The notes under the pieces: model-generated | The model's input: the letters and a program-made list of their open reading frames with translations, nothing else | Databases searched by the model: none | What the model was told of the DNA's origin: nothing | Part shown: piece after piece, positions 61,165 through 64,000 of the stretch | Layout of the letters: each line of letters starts with the position of its first letter | How positions within the stretch are numbered: the first letter of the stretch is position 1 | Position numbers and translations under genes: made by a program | Assembly (NCBI GenBank): GCA_905221605.1 | Contig: CAJNDS010000302.1 | Span: 460,450-524,449 of the forward strand | Origin: Symbiodinium natans | Lineage: Eukaryota; Sar; Dinophyceae; Suessiales; Symbiodiniaceae | Direction: 5' to 3' | Length of the DNA: 64,000 nucleotides

Positions 61165-63524
61165 CTATACTCCCCTTAGAACCTTAATAAACATAGTATG
61201 TTTAATATCCTCTTGGGTTTGATATAAACCAAAATAACAAATACTTCCTAAGGGGCATATGGTCTCCTCAGCAGCCGTCAAAGCCGCTGTGAAGAACATG
61301 CAGATGGGACCACCCACCTCGGGGATGAGCCCGCAAAGCCCCGTGAGGGACTCCAGCCCGGCACGGAGGCCCAGCTGCAGCTGGCTGATGATCCAGCGCA
61401 TGAGCGGCTGCACGAGGGTGCCGATCAGCAACTCCGAGGCGCTGTGCATGTAGCCCTCCATCACTGAGGCAGCCACCTCGGGTAGGAGGTTCATGAGTAG
61501 GCGCAAGCTGGCGCTCAGCCCCACCGCCTCCCCACGGGATAGCTGTCCTGACACCTCCACCACTGTTGCGTCGCATGCCTCCGCAGACTTTCCGATGACT
61601 TGCTGGTTCAAGTCGTCCAGCGTAGCGCCGAGACCGAGCACTTCCACCAGGCCCTTCAAAACCGTTCCCAGCGAGAACCCAATTGAATTTGTGAAGCTGA
61701 GGATCAGGTCATCGACGACTCGAAAGGCATCCATTACAACTGGCTTGGCCATCTGCACTACGGGGTCAATGATGTGACGCATTCCACAACTCATGAGCTC
61801 AAAGCCGGGCATGTTGGCCAGATCATGCAGGTCACCCATGGCATCGTCCATCAGGACAGCCTTCCAGCTGCCATCTGACAGACCCGAGAAGCTTCCCACA
61901 AGGCTACTGGCAAAGCATGTCACCGTCAAAGGCATAGTCCATCCCTGTTCCGTGTCTAGTCTTTGAGCACACACAGAACGTGAACCTCCCTGCCCTTGCT
62001 GCACTGAAATCTCGAATGCTGCGCTGCTGGGGTCCTGATTATTCTCAGCATTCTTGCGATAGCCTTGGTTGCCGGCATACGTGAGGCAGCTCAAATCTGC
62101 GCTGGCTTCTACCATCAGGCACTTCTTGTTCTCAACGCTGCTGCCAATCACCACATTCTGATGCTGGTGCTTGTCCTTGCATTGGATGGCCAGCGGAAAA
62201 TTCCAGGTGGCAACAGGGCCGTTAGTGCGACGCACACAGACTTCCCTCTCGCCCCTGACGTAGACATGAAAGGTTGCAAAAGCATCATCCGGACTCTCTG
62301 GGATTTTCGATGGCATGCGCTTGTTCGGATTGCCAGCGTCTGCATCACAGTGCAATTCACCAGCTAGGGCCCGGGCACACTTCTCATCGCCATTCGTGTC
62401 ACTCGTCAAGGCACCCAAGTCGACCTCGATGAGGTACTCATTCGACATATATTTGCTCTCCAAACCATCAAGCCATCTTCCGACACTTTGTAGCGGGGGG
62501 TCAAGGTACTCTGCCTGCAGAGTGTAGGGAAGACGCGGCACATCAAGTGCTTTTTTCAACATCTCGATGAGGTGGTACTTCGTTGGAAGGGTCTCCAAGC
62601 ACAAAAGCAACGGCTCAACTGCCTTCGTCATATCCAGAAAGTCCGTCCCCAGCTGAAAGATGTCGAACGAAGAGTTCGATAATGACTTCGTACCGCTCTG
62701 CCTCATCTGTGTCATGTGGGGCCTGGCCGGCAGCCTGCGCCAAGACACGGTGAGATTGCCGATGGAGCCCTCAGTCAGCTCACGCCGGCCTGTGCTTGCT
62801 GCTTCCGCAGCATTCTCAAAGATCGCCTTGAGTTCCTCCTCTAGCATCCGCACGCCACCCAGCTCATAGCGTGGTACCACGCCTCCAAGTTCCATGTTGG
62901 CGCCTGTGAGTGGCACAGGGGTGGCGATGGGCATGCTGTCGGTGAGGACCCAAGGCACCCGGCCCTGGAGCTGGAGCAATCGAAGTGCCTTGTGCCGGAG
63001 AGCCTGGGGTAGGTTTGGGGGCCAGCAAAGAAGCAAATCTTGATGGCTTTACTAGGGATTATATAGGGGTTGAAGGGTAATAAGTTAAAAAAAACACAAG
63101 TTATGCTTCAAACCTACCCCGGGAGCCTCCAGGTGCTGGGCCCGGAGTGGCTGCAGAAATCCGTAGGCGTCGCGGACCCGGACGCAGAGGCCTGGTCCGG
63201 AAAGGCAAGGCCCCCCTGGCACCCCGGGCATGCGTGGCCTCAACGTGAAGTTCACCAGGCGCCTGGGCATCTTCGGCTTGGGGTCGATACCTGGGTGGTG
63301 CTTTAAAGCCTTTCGAGAGTTATTTCTGAAGGTTCCTTTAAACGGGAAAGAAGGGGAATTTTTAAATCCCGAAGCACTACCCAGATACCGGTCTGGACAG
63401 GGCCTTGAAGCGCCAGGCGAAGCTGGAGCCATGTCGTAGCAGCCTCCGAGCCCTCACCTGGCTGCCCAGCTTCTGCCACACCCCAGAGGCCGATCCACCC
63501 CAGCCCAAGAAGCACGAGCTTCAT
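58450..63524 (-). CDS. secreted two-half protein with four-cysteine repeats, about 1583 residues
   Basis: Four exons: 63389-63524, 63127-63290, 61267-63003 and 58450-61164. All phases agree (1/2, 0/0, 0/0) and together give 1583 codons plus stop. The start ATG at 63524 opens a clear signal peptide (MKLVLLGLGWIGLWGVAEA). The protein is an internal duplication: the HVRDSMGF / RVRDAYGF region, a CLETLPTK / CLEDLPKP region, two four-cysteine repeats per half (about residues 309-375 and 395-463; 1117-1176 and 1196-1256; pattern C-x9/10-C, about 36-39, C-x17/18-C with a DAGN motif), then long amphipathic helices with GLIPEVGG in both halves. No transmembrane anchor is obvious; the hydrophobic C-terminus could associate with membranes. 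I recognise no named family. Long uninterrupted exons and balanced codon use argue for an active gene. Confidence 0.8.
61165..61266 (-). mobile_element. introner-like intron 3 (102 bp, GA-AG)
   Basis: AT-rich insert with inverted ends CCCCTTAG / CTAAGGGG and GGAGA on both sides. Removing it turns a stop-containing frame into one that aligns with half two (TAALTAAEE-MLGP against TVMMAAAQKYLSP). Junctions GCTGAG|GAGACC and TATAG|GAGATG. Confidence 0.75.
61267..63003 (-). CDS. exon 3 of the secreted two-half protein
   Basis: 579 codons with both four-cysteine repeats of half one and its helical tail. The M at 63036 used by a simple ORF call lies inside intron 2. Confidence 0.8.
63004..63126 (-). 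mobile_element. introner-like intron 2 (123 bp, GC-AG)
   Basis: Inverted ends GGGGTAGGTTTG (63006) and CAAACCTACCCC (to 63120), flanked by GAGCCT on both sides. Minus-strand junctions are CTGGAG|GCTCCC and CCCCAG|GCTCTC. After removal QHLE joins ALRHKALRL, matching NLRAIRRSALRL of half two. Confidence 0.8.
63291..63388 (-). mobile_element. introner-like intron 1 (98 bp, GT-AG)
   Basis: Inverted ends CTGGGTGGTGCTT / complement of CTGGGTAGTGCTT, flanked by GTATC on both sides. Junctions are CAGACCG|GTATCTGG and CACCCAG|GTATCGAC. Removal links the signal-peptide exon in phase. Confidence 0.75.
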
Positions 63525-64000
63525 GAGAGGGAAACGCGTGGCACAGGCTCTGCTCAGAAGGGCTTGGAGAGTTCGGCCCTCGCACAGGCTTTGGGTATAG
63601 GACCTGGTGACCTGGGTCTGGAAACTACGGGTGGATACTGATAGCTGCTGAGCCAACTTCAGCTTATGCTGAGCTCACTGACCCCCAGAAGGCCCCACTC
63701 TAACTTCTCTGCAGGGCAGCTCCGTCACGCGGCGTCGGAGCGGCTCCAAGACATCGGGCAGAGCCGGTGCTGGCTCCACCTTTTGAAGGGGGGGGAGGGT
63801 GGAGGCTAGTGATGTGCAGCTAGCTGCATGGCTGGGTTCGTGAAGGATGGGAGGGCGAGTTAGGCTTTGACTTTTCGGGGTCGGGGTTTTCCTGACTGCG
63901 CTTGCAGTGGTTGCCCAGTGCCTGAAAAAAAAGTCTTGAGAAATGGGGAGAGCGGCTCAGAGGGGGACCTTTCCTGGCCCCCAATCCCGGCAGAAGACAA
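63525..64000. other. 5' flank of the secreted-protein gene
   Basis: Unique GC-rich sequence. AG sites just upstream of the ATG (for example CTGAGCAG at about 63560) could accept a trans-spliced leader. No further gene seen. Confidence 0.45.

Overview
The window looks like nuclear DNA of a dinoflagellate, probably a Symbiodiniaceae/Suessiales type (inference). The reasons are: telomere-type TTTAGGG/CCCTAAA tracts scattered at more than 30 interstitial sites in both orientations; short exons (about 60-200 bp) separated by introns with mixed GT-, GC- and GA-AG ends; introns that look like small inverted-repeat insertions; and a stretch inside an LTR that matches the 3' half of the dinoflagellate spliced leader (TTTTGGCTCAAG). 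There are no bacterial-style operons, rRNA genes or CRISPR arrays. No tRNA was recognised by eye.

Layout. 0-3.2 kb is satellite-like (a fold-back of AAACCATT words, then a 0.8-1.1 kb tandem repeat). 3.2-25 kb looks gene-poor by long ORFs, but read exon by exon it holds at least three multi-exon genes on the minus strand (models A, C and B at 3.26-5.48, 7.2-15.0 and 16.1-21.1 kb). Most of their splice phases fit together. Model B is a membrane protein. Their introns are made largely of telomere-like tracts and small inverted-repeat elements (MITEs). 25.37-33.98 kb is a structurally complete LTR element with identical 223-bp LTRs, a 5-bp target duplication TAGGG, a half-tRNA-type primer site and a purine tract. 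Instead of protease, integrase and reverse transcriptase it carries one very long RNA-binding reading frame (WW, S1-like, SAM-like and six CCCH-type fingers), broken by three single-base frame changes. 34-58 kb again mixes short mostly minus-strand exons, telomere-like tracts, MITEs, microsatellites and a TTCGCGCTG minisatellite. 58.45-63.52 kb is the best gene: a secreted protein of about 1583 residues (minus strand, four exons) made of two homologous halves. It is interrupted by three small introns with inverted-repeat ends and target duplications, all in the first half.

How it fits together. Genes run mainly on the minus strand. Telomere-like words sit directly at exon edges, where a sense TTTAGGG tract supplies a GT donor (G|GTTTAGGG) or AG acceptor (TTTAG|), and an antisense CCCTAAACCCAG supplies a branch-like CTAAA, a pyrimidine tract and AG. 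Inverted-repeat elements also act as whole introns. The LTR element landed in one of these telomere-like tracts.

All exon models were made by eye from open frame, splice signals and phase. No similarity search was possible, so functions are mostly left open and individual exon ends may be off.
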